NCBI RefSeq assembly: GCF_000021305.1
Contig: NC_011772.1
Coordinates: 639,501-703,500 of the forward strand
DNA: 64,000 nt
Direction of reading: 5' to 3'
Source of the DNA: Bacillus cereus G9842
GTDB lineage: Bacteria > Bacillota > Bacilli > Bacillales > Bacillaceae_G
A program made the position numbers and the translations under genes. Each line of letters begins with the position of its first letter. Position 1 is the first letter of the stretch. Positions 45,505 to 54,811 of this stretch are shown here, piece after piece. The notes beneath the pieces are model-generated. The model ran no database searches. It was not told the DNA's origin and saw only the letters and a list, made by a program, of their open reading frames with translations.

Positions 45505-47052
45505 TTATTTTTTATTAATCGTTACAGTTTCATTATATTTCGCTGTTGTATTTTGACGTAGACGAAGCGTTGCTTGTCCAGTTGTATTTGAATCAATCTG
45601 TACATTTACAACTTTTTCAGCAGAGCCTAAGCTGTTTGTTGTGAAAGAGAATGCACTACTATATCCGAAAGCAGATGGCCAAGTGCCGTTTGTATTTTGA
45701 ACTTTTGCTACTTGTGTTCCACCAGTAGTGAATATACCTAAAGAATAGTTGTTATAAGTTGTATTAGGTAGTAAGTTGTTTACTTGAATCTTCATTTGGA
45801 AAATTTCATTGTTTGGTAGAATGCTAGGGTGTGTAACGACGTAGTCGCTTGTTGTTACCGCACCGTTATAACCGTATGAACCTGGTTTAAAAGTATTTGT
45901 ATTAAACCATTGATAACCTGCATTTGGTGCACTCCAAGGTTCAGGTTGTGGTTCTGTTGATAAGCTTGGCTGTTCAAATGTTTGTAGAGCTGTAGGTGAA
46001 TCAAGTTGTAAACCATTTACTTGATCTAAACTTGTAAATGTCTCTTTATTCGATAACCAATTTACGATGTTTTCTAATAAAATCGCATCGTTTTCTTCTT
46101 TATAACCATCGTAAGTTTTCTTTGTTTGGCCAGAATCTTCACGAACGTACTTTGGCGTTGCATCTTCAACAGGAGAAGAGTCACCAATAAAGGCAGCTTT
46201 TCCAAGTCCTATTTTTGCAATTGCAGCATATGGGCCTTCTGCAATACCACCGCCATTATAAACGCCACTATCAACAGCGTTATTCCATTTTGATGGATTT
46301 TCTGGAAGGTAAACAAGTCCTTTTGCTAGTTTTGGGTTTGTAATTGCTAGAGTAGAACCAGCATGCATTGCTACAGAAGAAACACCTTTTGTAATTCCGA
46401 AAGATTGTTCAGGCGATACAATTGTTTTCGCTGAAACATCACCAAGTGCATTGTAGCGGAAGCGAATACCGAAGTTGTCAGATAGCCAATCAGAGCTTTC
46501 TACTCCTTGCATAGCTTGTGAATTTGCTTCTTCATTAGACATTCCTTTTGCTGGATTATCCCAAGCACCGCGTCTATATCCATTAAATACTTCAGAAGAG
46601 TCCCAGCGATTTTTATTACGATCCGCATTGTAATGATCGGCAATAAAGAAGATACTACCACCATTTTTTACATATTGTAACATAGCGTCCTGCTCAGATT
46701 TTTTGTAAGGAATATTAGCTTCTGGAACGATAAATACATTGTAACCATTTAAGTCTTCGTACGTAATAGGTGTTGATTTACGAAGTTCTTTTACGTGATA
46801 TCCGTTTTTTGCAATGCCGTTTCCGAAGTCAGAAAAGCCGCCGTCAATAACCCAGTCAGCTGTCCCAGCAGTTTGACCGTGTGTATTATCGAATAATACT
46901 TTCTTCCCATTGTTTTGATTTACAACTTTTGCAGCAATTTCAGGAGCTGGGTCTACAGAGCTTTCGGCATAAGTAGACGGTATGAACGAGGTCCCTATAC
47001 TTAGTGTAATTGCTGTTGCTAAAGAAAATGTAATCCATTTTTTATTCTTCAT
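45505..47052 (-). CDS. Secreted protein with GATase-like (DUF4350-type) domain and C-terminal beta domain
   Basis: 515 residues. A signal peptide (about 1-29, ending STYAES) precedes a Rossmann-like region of about 250 residues: KKVLFDNTHGQ, then TYEDLNGYNVFIVPEANIPY, YVKNGGSIFFIADHYNADRN and GLGKAAFIGDSSPVED. This is like the class I glutamine-amidotransferase fold of DUF4350/ThuA-type proteins. No catalytic Cys is at the nucleophile position, so it need not be an amidotransferase. The last 130 residues form a beta-rich domain that could bind carbohydrate or surface. Function unknown. Confidence 0.6.
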   Translation of the reverse strand: MKNKKWITFSLATAITLSIGTSFIPSTYAESSVDPAPEIAAKVVNQNNGKKVLFDNTHGQTAGTADWVIDGGFSDFGNGIAKNGYHVKELRKSTPITYEDLNGYNVFIVPEANIPYKKSEQDAMLQYVKNGGSIFFIADHYNADRNKNRWDSSEVFNGYRRGAWDNPAKGMSNEEANSQAMQGVESSDWLSDNFGIRFRYNALGDVSAKTIVSPEQSFGITKGVSSVAMHAGSTLAITNPKLAKGLVYLPENPSKWNNAVDSGVYNGGGIAEGPYAAIAKIGLGKAAFIGDSSPVEDATPKYVREDSGQTKKTYDGYKEENDAILLENIVNWLSNKETFTSLDQVNGLQLDSPTALQTFEQPSLSTEPQPEPWSAPNAGYQWFNTNTFKPGSYGYNGAVTTSDYVVTHPSILPNNEIFQMKIQVNNLLPNTTYNNYSLGIFTTGGTQVAKVQNTNGTWPSAFGYSSAFSFTTNSLGSAEKVVNVQIDSNTTGQATLRLRQNTTAKYNETVTINKK

Positions 47053-47193
47053 AGAAGAATCCCCCTAATAATAAATATATGTGCTTTAATAATGTAATTT
47101 ATTTTTCTGTAAAAATAAAGACGGAAAACATAAAAAATATTAAAAGATTGTAAAAATACCGTGAATTTTGTTGAGAAATATTTATATAGATAT

Positions 47194-47232
47194 AAAAACA
47201 CCCCTTCCAAGTAATAAGGAAGGGGTGTTTTG
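47194..47232 (-). terminator. Terminator of the amino-acid permease gene
   Basis: AAAACACCCCTTCC / GGAAGGGGTGTTTT around 8 bases. Confidence 0.88.
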
Positions 47233-47233
47233 C

Positions 47234-48625
47234 TTAACTAATTTTTGAGTTAGGTGTTTCATCAATCTTATGAAACCCTTTCATGTAATATACGATTGCT
47301 AAGCCGATAAGCCAAATTGGGCCGACAATCAATGCAATTCGTGTATCTTCTGAATACGCCATTATACCTAGTACTAATACAAGGAAAACGAGTGAGAAAT
47401 ATGAGCTTAATGGGTATAAAGGCATTTTATATGATAACTTTTGTTTATTTTGAGTAGGTAAGCTTTTACGGAATTTAATTTGAGCAACTAATATAATTCC
47501 CCAAGTCCAAATTGCGCCGAAAGTTGAAATGCTAGTAAGCCATGTAAATACCTTTGCAGGTACGAGATAGTTTAATATAACACCAATGAGTAAAACGATA
47601 GCAGTTGCTACAATTCCTTGGCTTGGAATGCCGTTTTTATTTAAACGACCAAATCTTTCAGGAGCTTTTTTCTGCTGAGCTAATGTAAATAGCATACGGC
47701 CTGTACTAAATAAACCACCGTTACAAGAAGAAAGAGCTGCTGTTAATACGACAAAATTAATAATACCTGCTGCTTTTGCGATACCAATTTGCTGGAATGT
47801 TAATACGAATGGGCTTCCTTTCTCACCAAGTTCGTTCCATGGATAAATTGCCATCATAACGAATAGAGCTCCTACGTAGAACAGTAATATTCTCCAAAAC
47901 ACGTTATCAATTGCTTTTGCGAGTGTTTTCTTCGGATTTTGAGCTTCACCAGCTGTAACACCGATTAATTCAACGCCTAAATAAGCGAATAGTACCATCT
48001 GCATGGAGAGTAGTAACCCAGAAAAACCATTTGGGAACCAGCCGCCATGTGACCAAAGGTTTGAAATACCAGTAGCGATACCACCGTTTCCGAATCCGAA
48101 TAAAATAATACCAGCTCCGACTACTATCATACAGATAATTGTGACAATTTTAATGAGAGCAAACCAAAACTCAAGTTCTCCAAATACTTTTACCGATAAG
48201 AAGTTAAAAGCGCTCATTAACAATAGAGCAAGTAATGCCCAAGTCCAGCGCGGGATATCTGGGAACCAGTACTGCATGTAAATACCAGCTGCTGTAATTT
48301 CAGCCATACAAGTAACAACCCATAAGAACCAGTAATTCCAACCAGTAATATAACCAGCGAGTGGGCTGATATAATCATATGCATATTTACTAAAAGAACC
48401 GGCAACAGGTTGTTCAATTGCCATTTCCCCGAGAGCTCGCATAATGAAAAAAATAACGAGTCCGGCAATCATATAGCCTAGTAAAATAGAAGGACCGGCT
48501 AGTTTAATAGCGGAAGCGGATCCTAAAAATAGCCCAACACCAATAGCTGAGCCAAGTGACATTAAAGTAATATGTCGTTCTTTTAAACCACGATTTAAAG
48601 TTCCAGATTTGTTTGTGTGCTGCAT
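47234..48625 (-). CDS. Amino-acid permease (APC superfamily, AAT family)
   Basis: 463 residues, 12 segments. The N-terminal signature RHITLMSLGSAIGVGLFLGSA and the LGEMAIEQPVAGSFSKYAYDY block are those of the amino-acid transporter family that includes proline, GABA and aromatic permeases. GVELIGVTAGEAQNPKKTLAKAI is also typical. The closest named relatives are proline- or alanine-type permeases, but the substrate cannot be fixed. Monocistronic with GGGGG-type ribosome binding site. Confidence 0.88.
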   Translation of the reverse strand: MQHTNKSGTLNRGLKERHITLMSLGSAIGVGLFLGSASAIKLAGPSILLGYMIAGLVIFFIMRALGEMAIEQPVAGSFSKYAYDYISPLAGYITGWNYWFLWVVTCMAEITAAGIYMQYWFPDIPRWTWALLALLLMSAFNFLSVKVFGELEFWFALIKIVTIICMIVVGAGIILFGFGNGGIATGISNLWSHGGWFPNGFSGLLLSMQMVLFAYLGVELIGVTAGEAQNPKKTLAKAIDNVFWRILLFYVGALFVMMAIYPWNELGEKGSPFVLTFQQIGIAKAAGIINFVVLTAALSSCNGGLFSTGRMLFTLAQQKKAPERFGRLNKNGIPSQGIVATAIVLLIGVILNYLVPAKVFTWLTSISTFGAIWTWGIILVAQIKFRKSLPTQNKQKLSYKMPLYPLSSYFSLVFLVLVLGIMAYSEDTRIALIVGPIWLIGLAIVYYMKGFHKIDETPNSKIS

Positions 48626-48905
48626 AAGAAGAATCCCCCTTGTAGAGTGAACGATATTTGAATGCGTTTGCTAAATATTTAACTATTTCAAATTATAAAA
48701 CATTTCTATCTGTTATGCTACAAAAATAATCATAATGAACTGTACTACATCTGTACTTGTCAGACTTAAACTTAAAATTCGAACTATTAGGGAATATATT
48801 GACTCTTCTTTTTATTGATTGTTAAGATTAAGTATTATATTTTCTCACATACTAGTAAGAAAAGAATGTGTGATAATAATTCAGGTGTAGGAAGGGTACA
48901 TAAGC

Positions 48906-50198
48906 ATGTTTCAATTACAAAAATATAACACTTCTGTGAAGCAAGAGTTTTTAGCTGGCATCACAACTTTTTTTACATTTGCGTATATTCTTGTCATCAA
49001 TCCAAAAATATTATCTGATGCAGGTGTACCATTTGACCAAGCGTTTACAGCAACAATTATTGCCACCGTTGTTGGAACAGTAGGTATGGCAATTTTCGCG
49101 AATTACCCGATTGTTATTGCTCCAGCTATGGGAATGAATGCATATTTTGCTTATTCTGTTGTACAGAAGGCAGAAGGGATTACATATGTAGTTGCCTTTT
49201 CAGCTGTATTTGTAACGGGGATTATTTTTCTTTTATTATCTTTTACTTCGTTTAGGCAAAAGTTAATTTTAGCAATTCCTGATAGTTTAAAGCATGCAAT
49301 TGCAGGTGGAATTGGACTATTTATTGCTTTTATTGGATTGCGCCTTTCTGGAATTATCGTAGATCATCCGTCTAATTTAGTTACGATTGGTGATTTTCAT
49401 TCTCCAGCTGTTATTTTAACTTTAATTGGTTTAATATTAGCGGCGGTATTAATGGCATTACGTGTGAGTGGTGCATTATTTATTAGTATGATTGTGACAG
49501 GAATTATCGCCTTCTTTACAGGGCAATTGAAGTTTGCTGATAAAATTGTGGCGATGCCTCATTTGCCAGAGGGTATTATCGTTTCAAACCCAACCAATGC
49601 ATTTTCAGATGTAATTGAATACGGATTATATGGTGTTGTATTTTCATTTTTACTTGTACTTTTATTCGATACAACAGGTGCATTACTTGGTTTAATTAAA
49701 CAAGCAGGTTTAATTACAGACAATACAGAGAAGCGTTTTGGTAAAGCGTTTATTGCAGATGCAATTGGAGGGACTACAGGTTCTATCTTTGGAACAAGCC
49801 CAACAGCAGCGACGATTGAATCGTCAGCAGGTATTGCTGCAGGTGGGAAAACTGGATTAACAGGGATTGTAGTTGTTGGTCTAACAATTATAACGGCATT
49901 TTTCAGTCCTGTTATTGCTTCTTTATCAAGTGTGGCCGCTATTACAGCTCCTTCATTAATTATAGTAGGTAGTTTAATGGCACAAAGCATTCGAGATATT
50001 AATTGGAATGAATTTGAAGATGCGTTACCAGCATTTTTGATTTTTATAGGTATTCCGTTAACATCTAGTATTGCAAATGGAATCGCAATTGGATTTTTAG
50101 TATATCCAGTTTTGAAAATTGTGAAGGGTAAAGGAAAGGAAGTACATCCATTACTATACTTATTTACAATTTTATTTGGATGTCATTTATTCTTATAA
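48906..50198 (+). CDS. Purine permease, NCS2/AzgA-like (PbuG/PbuO group)
   Basis: 430 residues with about 12 segments. The family blocks are TFFTFAYILVINPKILSDAGVP, IVIAPAMGMNAYFAYSVV and IGGTTGSIFGTSPTAATIESSAGIAAGGKTGLTGI, as in hypoxanthine/guanine or adenine permeases of B. subtilis. No purine riboswitch is visible upstream. A sequence resembling half of a PurR box (ATTCGAACTATT, about 48777-48788) is present but weak. Confidence 0.9.
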   Translation: MFQLQKYNTSVKQEFLAGITTFFTFAYILVINPKILSDAGVPFDQAFTATIIATVVGTVGMAIFANYPIVIAPAMGMNAYFAYSVVQKAEGITYVVAFSAVFVTGIIFLLLSFTSFRQKLILAIPDSLKHAIAGGIGLFIAFIGLRLSGIIVDHPSNLVTIGDFHSPAVILTLIGLILAAVLMALRVSGALFISMIVTGIIAFFTGQLKFADKIVAMPHLPEGIIVSNPTNAFSDVIEYGLYGVVFSFLLVLLFDTTGALLGLIKQAGLITDNTEKRFGKAFIADAIGGTTGSIFGTSPTAATIESSAGIAAGGKTGLTGIVVVGLTIITAFFSPVIASLSSVAAITAPSLIIVGSLMAQSIRDINWNEFEDALPAFLIFIGIPLTSSIANGIAIGFLVYPVLKIVKGKGKEVHPLLYLFTILFGCHLFL

Positions 50199-50211
50199 TA
50201 TAGATATAGGA

Positions 50212-50243
50212 GAGGGAGCTTCTTATGAGAGGCTCCTTTTTTG
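50212..50243 (+). terminator. Terminator after the purine permease gene
   Basis: GGGAGC / GGCTCC-type stem with an 11-base loop and seven T. Confidence 0.75.
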
Positions 50244-50249
50244 TGTATA

Positions 50250-50316
50250 ATAAAGTGAGACTATAGGCAGTAGGGAGGATCCCCACTGTGTATTAGCCCG
50301 CACTAATTGGAATAAG
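50250..50316 (+). repeat. Degenerate bcr1-related repeat
   Basis: 67 bases from ATAAAGTGAGACT to AATAAG. CAGTAGGGAGGATCCCCACT parallels the first inverted repeat of the full copy, followed by TATTAGCCCG. It is the most diverged relative in the window. Confidence 0.5.
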
Positions 50317-50397
50317 GTGAAAACTTAATTGGTTTTGTAAAATATAAATTACTTAAAGGAATATATATGTTACAATAAAGGTGGAGGAGGAACATGA

Positions 50398-50598
50398 ATG
50401 GCTGTAAGTAAAATAAAAGTCGCGCGTGTTCAGTTAGATTTAACACAGCAACAATTAGCAGAAAAAGTAGGCGTTACAAGGCAAACGATTAGTTTAATTG
50501 AGAAGGGGAAATACAATCCATCTTTAGATTTATGTTTGAAAATTTGTTATGCAGTAGATAAAACGTTGAATGAGTTGTTTTGGGAGGAAAAGGAGTGA
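50398..50598 (+). CDS. XRE-family small transcriptional regulator
   Basis: 66 residues, one helix-turn-helix (TQQQLAEKVGVTRQTISLIEKGKYNPSLDLCLKICYAV), like B. subtilis YgzD/YozG-type regulators. GGTGGAGGAGG lies before ATG 50398. The membrane-protein gene begins 4 bases after its stop. It likely autoregulates this pair. Confidence 0.9.
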   Translation: MAVSKIKVARVQLDLTQQQLAEKVGVTRQTISLIEKGKYNPSLDLCLKICYAVDKTLNELFWEEKE

Positions 50599-50602
50599 TA
50601 GG

Positions 50603-51031
50603 ATGAAAATCGTGAAAGATGAACGTTTAATGATTGAAGGGTTAAAACATATTAGATTGGCTTTCATCTTACAAAATATCGTCATACTAGCTATCATCTT
50701 TTACCGCTATGTCTTGCAAGAGGCAGGATATGAAAGTGTTTCGGATTTATTAATGATATTTATTGGCGGGATCGTAGTTATTAACTTCTTAAATTTAAAA
50801 CATTCTGTAGAGGTATATGAGCACACAGGCGGAGTGTCACGTAGCTATTTCATGAAATTATTATTAATTCCAGTAGGTATTATTATTGGGATATTAGCTG
50901 TTTGTATCATTGTAACACCAGATATCTCGATAAAAGAAATAAGTATAACAGCACTTATTATGTTTGCTTGTTTTTTAGTTCCTAGTTTATTTATCTACAT
51001 ATATATGAAAAAGATAAAAAGTGAAGATTGA
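50603..51031 (+). CDS. Integral membrane protein paired with an XRE regulator
   Basis: 142 residues. A short charged N-terminus (MKIVKDERLMIEGLKHIR) precedes about four membrane segments (about 20-38, 50-67, 88-107, 116-136). ATG 50603 follows GGAGTGATAGG; the longer frame from 50570 begins inside the regulator. Similar regulator/membrane pairs are common in Bacillus, with unknown function. Confidence 0.78.
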   Translation: MKIVKDERLMIEGLKHIRLAFILQNIVILAIIFYRYVLQEAGYESVSDLLMIFIGGIVVINFLNLKHSVEVYEHTGGVSRSYFMKLLLIPVGIIIGILAVCIIVTPDISIKEISITALIMFACFLVPSLFIYIYMKKIKSED

Positions 51032-51035
51032 AATA

Positions 51036-51075
51036 TAAGAAAAGCTTTCCCGTATTGAGGAAAGCTTTTCTTATA
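51036..51075. terminator. Bidirectional terminator
   Basis: AAGAAAAGCTTTCC / GGAAAGCTTTTCTT around 8 bases; overlaps the stop of the GNAT gene. Confidence 0.88.
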
Positions 51076-51508
51076 TCTTTTTATACAAAACTTTATGAAG
51101 GCCAATCGGTTCAATTTCAAAGATTTCACCATGCTCCTGAAAGTCTAATCGCTTGTAATAGTCAGTTACAGTAATACGGCCATTACACCATAGAATGTTT
51201 GCTTTCCGTTCTTTTAAAATTTGTTCTGCCGTCTGAATTAAGGAGCTTCCAGCTCTTTTGTTCCGAAAGTTAGGTAATGTTGCCATTCCTCGTAGTCTAT
51301 AATGGATACCATTTTGCAAATCAGGATATATTTCTTTTGAGAAGGAAGCGATGCTAATTAACTCATCGTTTATAAAGGCACCTAAGTGGAATGTGTCTTT
51401 TTCGTAGTCAGAAGAGTATTTACAGTCTGCTAGGGACTGATTGGGACGCAACACCGCTTGGCGTAATAAGTGTGTCTCGGATGCATCAATATACTGCACA
51501 GTAATCAT
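51071..51508 (-). CDS. GNAT-family N-acetyltransferase
   Basis: 145 residues. The acetyl-CoA-binding motif A is visible as RGMATLPNFRNKRAGSSLIQTAEQIL, with the C-terminal WCNGRITVTDYYKRLDFQEHGE. The acceptor substrate is unknown. AAGGATG precedes ATG 51508. Confidence 0.88.
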   Translation of the reverse strand: MITVQYIDASETHLLRQAVLRPNQSLADCKYSSDYEKDTFHLGAFINDELISIASFSKEIYPDLQNGIHYRLRGMATLPNFRNKRAGSSLIQTAEQILKERKANILWCNGRITVTDYYKRLDFQEHGEIFEIEPIGLHKVLYKKI

Positions 51509-51522
51509 ATTATCATCCTTTC

Positions 51523-51744
51523 TTATAAACCTTTTTCTATAAGTTGTATAAAGAAGTATGCAGGTGCAGCGAGAAGGCCGAGTATACTAGCGGTTCCTAG
51601 AAGGAGTGAAAGAAAAAGGCATGAGTATTTAACTCCATTTGATTTTTTCCAACCATAGCTGCAAATTTCAATGCTAACACCGATGAGAATAATGGCGACG
51701 AGTACTTCTGCTAATAATAAGAGAGCTAAAGTTACAATAGACAT
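51523..51744 (-). CDS. Small membrane protein, unknown function
   Basis: 73 residues with two hydrophobic segments (about 4-26 and 42-65) separated by a Lys-rich loop YGWKKSNGVKYS. ATG 51744 is chosen since GAGGATGG lies 8 bases upstream; the frame extends to 51780 without another site. It lies 14 bases before the GNAT gene start on the same strand, so the two may be one operon. Confidence 0.65.
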   Translation of the reverse strand: MSIVTLALLLLAEVLVAIILIGVSIEICSYGWKKSNGVKYSCLFLSLLLGTASILGLLAAPAYFFIQLIEKGL

Positions 51745-51798
51745 AATGTAATCCATCCTCATAATATGTGATAGTAACATTTTACCATATGAAAATTA

Positions 51799-51837
51799 AA
51801 AAATGCCCCTCAATTATGTGGGGGGCATTTTTTTTAC
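51799..51837 (-). terminator. Terminator of the antiporter gene
   Basis: AAAATGCCCCTC / GGGGGGCATTTT stem; on the minus strand it is followed by a T-run. Confidence 0.8.
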
Positions 51838-53663
51838 TCTAATATGTTTTTTAGTGTATCGATATGCTCTTTTGAACCTGTTACAAGTAATGTATCACCG
51901 TGTTGTAGTCTTGTATCACCATGTGGTATTAATGCTTTATTACCGCGGTAGATTTGAATGACAAGTACATCACCTAAAAACGGGAGGCGGCGAAGCGCAA
52001 TGCCGTTATATTTATTGCTGCGCAGTTCAACTTCGCGTACTGTTTCGTTTGCTGTTGTAATTAAGCGAACGAGACTAGGTTTATCAATAAGTGCACGTAA
52101 TAAAATACGTGTAGAGTTAATTGTTGAGAATACAGCGATATGTTCTTGCGTTGCTTTTTCTTGTAGAAGTGGATCTTCTACACTTGCAATAACATGTTCA
52201 ACACCTAGCTCTTTTGCATGTTCTGCCAATAATAAGTTTTGTTCATCATCGCTTGTTGCAACAACGACGCGATCTGCATCAAATGCTGTTTGTTCAGTTA
52301 ATGATGCAATTGTGATGTCATCTAATTTCACGATAGGAAAGTCATGTGATTTCGCTTCTTCATCATTTATTTTGTTTTGACGCATCATATATAGCGTTAC
52401 GTCATAATCTTCTCGTTTTAAATCTAGTGATAACGGAAGGGTAATTCTGCTCGCGCCAATAATAGCTACTTTTGGTTTTGGTGTTTCTACTTTTGGGAAC
52501 ATTTTTTTAAATAATATAGGTGCAAAAATACAAGTAATAACTGCGCTTAAAATAAGAGAGGCAGATAAACTTGGACTGATAATCCCCAGTTTTTCACCAA
52601 TTTGTGCAGCTGCAATAACTAAAGAAAGTGTCGATGTTAATAAAATTGCACTTCCAAGTACGATATTACGTGGATACCATTTTCGTAAGACGAGTGATGG
52701 TAAGAGTTTTGAAATAAAGAGTCCTACAATTAAGATTGGGATCATTAGCATGCTAGAAGGTTCTTTGAAAATAGACCATACCTCTAGATTTACACCAACC
52801 ATTACGAAGAAAATAGGGATGAAGAAACCATAGCCGATGGAATCAAGTTTTTCAACCATATCTTCATTTGGTGATAATAACGATACAAGTACGCCTGCTA
52901 AGAAGGCACCTAAAATATTTTCTGCTCCAACAGATTCCGATAAACCAACTAAGATTAAAATGAGTGCAAAAACAGCCCGTGTATCAATTTGTACACTACC
53001 AGCTTTTAAACTATCTAAGTATGGAATGTTTTTAAAGCGTTTTGCAATAAAGTAAATGACAATACCGGCACCGAATAGAAGAAGTAAGAGCCACATACTT
53101 TGGCCGCTTTCGGAATTTAATCCGACGAAAACAGCGAGTAAAATCATTGTAACTAAGTCTGCAATAACAGCAACTAATAAAATGATTTGTCCGATTGCAG
53201 TTTTTCCTAGGTTGTTCTCTTTTAATGTTGGTACAACAACACCTAAAGAAATAGTTGAAATAATTAAAGTCATGAACATTGCATTATCTACGAATCCTAG
53301 CCATACGAATAGTAATGATAGGGCATAAGATAAGATGAAAATAAATAAGAAGATAATGCTTGCTGCTTGAAATGTATTTGGCTCGTTTGTCGTATTTTTT
53401 TTCCCTTTTTGTTTAAAGATAGAAAAATCAATTTCTAAACCGCTTAAGAACATGAGGAAGATAAATCCTAATGTTGATAAAACTTGAAGCCATATATCTG
53501 GCTCAATAATATTAAACCCACTTTTACCTACAAAGATTCCTGCAATAATTTCTGCAACGACAACAGGAAGTGCTTTTAATTTAAAGCGTTGTAACAAAAG
53601 GGGAACGAAAAACGCGATTGCAACGATAACCATAAGTGATAGAACAGAAGTATGATGTTCCAT
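51834..53663 (-). CDS. CPA2-family cation:proton antiporter with RCK regulatory domains
   Basis: 609 residues. A 12-13 segment Na+/H+ exchanger domain (about 1-385, including GLEIDFSIF and GAENILGAFLAGVLVSL) is fused to a TrkA-N/RCK_N domain (PKVAIIGASRITLPLSLDL, about 415-530) and an RCK_C domain (to the end, GDTRLQHGDTLLVTGSKEHI). This is the KefB/KhtU-like layout; potassium or sodium efflux is likely. ATG 53663 follows GAAGGGAGAG; the ORF extends upstream to 53768 without a good site. Confidence 0.88.
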   Translation of the reverse strand: MEHHTSVLSLMVIVAIAFFVPLLLQRFKLKALPVVVAEIIAGIFVGKSGFNIIEPDIWLQVLSTLGFIFLMFLSGLEIDFSIFKQKGKKNTTNEPNTFQAASIIFLFIFILSYALSLLFVWLGFVDNAMFMTLIISTISLGVVVPTLKENNLGKTAIGQIILLVAVIADLVTMILLAVFVGLNSESGQSMWLLLLLFGAGIVIYFIAKRFKNIPYLDSLKAGSVQIDTRAVFALILILVGLSESVGAENILGAFLAGVLVSLLSPNEDMVEKLDSIGYGFFIPIFFVMVGVNLEVWSIFKEPSSMLMIPILIVGLFISKLLPSLVLRKWYPRNIVLGSAILLTSTLSLVIAAAQIGEKLGIISPSLSASLILSAVITCIFAPILFKKMFPKVETPKPKVAIIGASRITLPLSLDLKREDYDVTLYMMRQNKINDEEAKSHDFPIVKLDDITIASLTEQTAFDADRVVVATSDDEQNLLLAEHAKELGVEHVIASVEDPLLQEKATQEHIAVFSTINSTRILLRALIDKPSLVRLITTANETVREVELRSNKYNGIALRRLPFLGDVLVIQIYRGNKALIPHGDTRLQHGDTLLVTGSKEHIDTLKNILE

Positions 53664-53839
53664 TGCGTTCTCTCCCTTCAAATAAATATAGTACCTATTT
53701 AGCCATATAATAGGTAGAAAAGCAACGCATATGGATTCGATTTCATAAAGAAAGACTTTTCTTAACATTTGTCATAATAAGTATATTTTTCATGATTCTG
53801 TTGTTAATTCCGTAATGTGGATGTAATAGGGGAGGGGAT

Positions 53840-53877
53840 AAAAAAAGACTGCTGAGGAATCTCAGCAGTCTTTTTCA
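53840..53877 (-). terminator. Terminator of the qox operon
   Basis: Perfect AAAAAGACTGCTGAG / CTCAGCAGTCTTTTT arms around 4 bases. Confidence 0.92.
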
Positions 53878-53883
53878 TGTACA

Positions 53884-54195
53884 TTACATTGAGAAGAAGA
53901 TCCATACAGTTAAACCAACTGTTGCAGTTGCAACGAAGAAACTGTATATCATTGTAAGAATTTGAACTCTTCCTTCTCCTTCTTTTAAATGCATGAACAT
54001 AATTAATTGTAACAATGCTTGCGCAACAGCCATGATGATAATAGTTGTTAAGACTGTTGAAAGTGGCAATGTTGTGTAAAGTGCCACGTATAACGCTAGA
54101 AACGTTAATGCAAGCGATAAAATAAATCCGAAAACGTGTGACCAAGGGAATCCGCTATGCGCATGCCCATTTGCTTGATTGTTGTTTTGAGCCAT
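53884..54195 (-). CDS. qoxD: Cytochrome aa3 quinol oxidase subunit IV
   Basis: 103 residues, three membrane segments, with HSGFPWSHVFGFILSLALTF and QALLQLIMFMHLKEGEG, typical of the small fourth subunit. Its start codon directly follows the qoxC stop. It helps assembly of the CuB centre in related oxidases. Confidence 0.93.
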   Translation of the reverse strand: MAQNNNQANGHAHSGFPWSHVFGFILSLALTFLALYVALYTTLPLSTVLTTIIIMAVAQALLQLIMFMHLKEGEGRVQILTMIYSFFVATATVGLTVWIFFSM

Positions 54196-54798
54196 TTACG
54201 CCACCATCCCGTTCAAGTAAACTAGTGTGTAAATGAAGACCCAAACAAGGTCAAGGAAATGCCAGTATAAGCTGATAATGAATACTTTACGAGCTGTAAC
54301 TGGTGTTAGACCTCGTTTTAAAATTTGGATAATAACACAAATTGCCCAAATGATACCGCCTGTTACGTGGGCTCCATGCGTTCCAAGAAGAACGAAGAAT
54401 GCAGATAGGAAAGCACTTGTTTGAATTGTTGCGCCTTCACCAATATACATAATGAACTCTTCAATCTCGAAGAATAGGAAACCTGCACCTAAAAGTAATG
54501 TAAGGACGAACCATCCAAGCATCGCTTTTTGGTTGTGCTTACGCATTTCGTGAATTACGATACCACATGTGAAACTACTTGTTAAAAGTAGTAATGTTTG
54601 AATTAAAAGCGTTTTAAGTTCAAACAGTTGCGCTGGAGTTGGGCCATCTGCCGTACGACCAGCAAGGACTAGATAAGAGGCGAAAAGTGTTGCGAACAGC
54701 ATAATTTCAGCCCCAAGAAAAATCCAGAATCCTAGGATATTCAATCTGCTTTGTTCGGATTGATATTCCAAAGGTAAGCTTTTATCTAAAGCCGCCAT
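54196..54798 (-). CDS. qoxC: Cytochrome aa3 quinol oxidase subunit III
   Basis: 200 residues, five membrane segments of the COX3 family. LNILGFWIFLGAEIMLFATLFASY, LGTHGAHVTGGIIW and YWHFLDLVWVFIYTLVYL are conserved. It lies between qoxB (13 bases) and qoxD. Confidence 0.95.
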   Translation of the reverse strand: MAALDKSLPLEYQSEQSRLNILGFWIFLGAEIMLFATLFASYLVLAGRTADGPTPAQLFELKTLLIQTLLLLTSSFTCGIVIHEMRKHNQKAMLGWFVLTLLLGAGFLFFEIEEFIMYIGEGATIQTSAFLSAFFVLLGTHGAHVTGGIIWAICVIIQILKRGLTPVTARKVFIISLYWHFLDLVWVFIYTLVYLNGMVA

Positions 54799-54811
54799 GT
54801 CATTTCACCTC

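Noticed and set aside
48626..48905. Purine riboswitch or full PurR box pair upstream of the purine permease
   Set aside because: No riboswitch core found and only one poor PurR-like half-site.
53804..54145. 113-codon frame overlapping qoxD on the same strand
   Set aside because: It reads out of frame across qoxD and the operon terminator; qoxD itself is well supported.
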